A stretch of DNA of 15,722 nucleotides from JBFXEO01 sp050180015 (GTDB lineage Bacteria; Bacteroidota; Bacteroidia; Bacteroidales; Tenuifilaceae): the NCBI GenBank assembly GCA_050180015.1, contig JBFXEO010000047.1, positions 1 through 15,722 of the forward strand, written 5' to 3'. Under the pieces are notes generated by a model. That model ran no database searches, had not been told where the DNA came from, and was given only the letters and a program-made list of their open reading frames with translations. Below are positions 14,633 to 15,722 of the stretch, piece by piece; position 1 is the stretch's first letter; each line of letters opens with the position of its first letter. A program made the translations under genes and the position numbers.

Positions 14633-15722
14633 ATGAAAACTAAACTCTTTTCAGTATCTATTTTGATAGTGTTACTACTTCACCAGGTAAGTGCTCAGGA
14701 TGTTGAGAACTCAAAAAAAATTTCGTCAACGTATGATCGAAGCTCAATCACCCTTATGTACATGCAATTTCCGGATGAAGCCCATGTGTCCGATGTGCAG
14801 TCTAAGTTTGATAAATTATACTTTTCCGATAAATACTATAATAATAACTTGGGGCAAATTTCCTTTCAGGCCTCATTCGGCCGTAATGCTGTTGGGGTAA
14901 ACCCGGCTGATGCCATAAAGCAGTACCTGAATGAAAAGCAGGTAGGCCGCCAAATTATCTCAAAATGGTTTGCCCGTCAAGCAGATGGCAGTATGTCTAT
15001 GGATTTGATTTTTGACAGGGGCATGTTCAACGCTACCGACGCTGCATACATTAAAGCGCAATCAACCAAATTGGGAAATGCTGTTTTGCAGGACTACGGG
15101 AACAGGCTAATCGGCCGTAGTTACATCTTGGTACTCGACTATCAGGGTGTACAAACCATGAAAGAGGCAAAACTTGAAAAAATGAAAGGGTGGAAATCTA
15201 GCGTTACTGGCTATTTATTTAAGGTGAAATACGATGATGAAACTCAAAATGCCATTTACGACTGCTGGATTTACCCCGAAGACTCCCCTGCCACTAAGGC
15301 CGAAAAGAATAAGAAGTTTGATCAAATTCAGATACCGGTTGAGTTTGTAACCAAAGCAACCGTGCATGTTATGGCTTCGCAGCCATCAGGAACAACCCAG
15401 CTTGGCAGGCTGATGAAGCAAAAGTCTGAAGATGAGCTTTTGGCCGAGATGGTGCAAAAGGGCTACGACGAAAATTTATACTACCTAGAGAAAAACCACG
15501 AAGATTTTATGGTTAAAACCACCATTTACCAGGTGAATCCAATTCGGGTAAAAATTGGTAAAAAGGAGGGGCTAAAATGCGATAACAGGTACTTTGCTTA
15601 CGAGTATGTTTACAGTGAAAAAACAAATACATCTAAACCAAAGTTCCGGGGTGTAATCAGGGCTACTTCCAAAATTTTTGATAACCGTCAGGTGGCCACG
15701 GTCGACATGGGAAAGTCAAAAT
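14633..15722 (+). CDS. Exported protein of unknown function, 3' end cut by the window
   Basis: The reading frame runs open from the ATG at 14633 to the right edge (363 complete codons), so its length is unknown. The N-terminus MKTKLFSVSILIVLLLHQVSA-QD is a clear signal peptide with cleavage near 21/22. The mature part is soluble-looking and Lys/Asp/Tyr-rich, with no further membrane helix. Stretches such as KWFARQADGSMSMDLIFDRG (112-131), GNRLIGRSYILVLDYQG (156-172) and KTTIYQVNPIRVKIGKK look like a conserved Bacteroidota exported family that I have no function for. I see no enzyme motif, no lipobox and no beta-barrel pattern so far; a C-terminal sorting domain for the type IX system, if any, would lie outside the window. 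Codon use resembles that of the neighbours, so there is no sign of recent transfer. Confidence 0.8.
   Translation, partial: MKTKLFSVSILIVLLLHQVSAQDVENSKKISSTYDRSSITLMYMQFPDEAHVSDVQSKFDKLYFSDKYYNNNLGQISFQASFGRNAVGVNPADAIKQYLNEKQVGRQIISKWFARQADGSMSMDLIFDRGMFNATDAAYIKAQSTKLGNAVLQDYGNRLIGRSYILVLDYQGVQTMKEAKLEKMKGWKSSVTGYLFKVKYDDETQNAIYDCWIYPEDSPATKAEKNKKFDQIQIPVEFVTKATVHVMASQPSGTTQLGRLMKQKSEDELLAEMVQKGYDENLYYLEKNHEDFMVKTTIYQVNPIRVKIGKKEGLKCDNRYFAYEYVYSEKTNTSKPKFRGVIRATSKIFDNRQVATVDMGKSK

Noticed and set aside
14691..14900. A 69-codon frame overlapping the start of the last gene
   Set aside because: It is out of frame with the signal-peptide-bearing gene starting at 14633, which continues open to the window edge and has coherent protein composition.

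Overview
The window is about 15.7 kb of chromosomal DNA from a member of the Bacteroidota, most likely a Bacteroidales/Marinilabiliales-type bacterium. The main reasons are a SprA-type type IX secretion translocon, TAnnTTTG promoter -7 boxes in place of sigma70 -10 boxes, few Shine-Dalgarno sequences, a Bacteroidota-style ExbB/ExbD1/ExbD2 cluster, and a lipoprotein with a surface-export-like K-E-D stretch after its lipobox cysteine. The exact genus cannot be read from the sequence.

Layout: (1) 1-5312, the C-terminal ~1770 residues of sprA, open at the left edge. (2) 5444-5824, gcvH, with its own promoter box and a clear intrinsic terminator. (3) 5927-6976, thiL on the minus strand, convergent with gcvH and divergent from the next gene. 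(4) 7159-8421, an envelope M23-family (LytM) metallopeptidase with an HxD variant of the usual HxH motif. (5) 8482-10298, a TatD-family hydrolase overlapping a type I L-asparaginase by one base (TAATG). (6) 10368-10458, tRNA-Ser(GGA). (7) 10532-12883, a proton-channel operon: exbB, a small four-helix membrane protein, exbD1 and exbD2, closed by a strong terminator. (8) 13026-14444, a PhoA-like alkaline phosphatase lipoprotein, preceded by a 14-bp inverted repeat and followed by a terminator. (9) 14633 to the right edge, an exported protein of unknown function, cut by the window.

The content is mainly core housekeeping and envelope biology: protein secretion (SprA), outer-membrane energisation (ExbB/ExbD, presumably serving TonB-dependent transport), cell-wall hydrolysis (M23), phosphate scavenging (alkaline phosphatase), one-carbon metabolism (GcvH) and thiamine cofactor synthesis (ThiL). 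I see no insertion sequence, prophage, CRISPR array, toxin-antitoxin pair or defence island. All genes look intact apart from the two cut by the window edges. I found no convincing new multi-gene system. The points most worth a second look are the unassigned membrane protein inside the exb operon, the inverted repeats upstream of the phosphatase and of the final gene, the HxD site of the M23 protein, and the unknown exported protein at the right end. Every stretch without a gene is shorter than 200 bp and is accounted for below by promoter, terminator or dyad calls.
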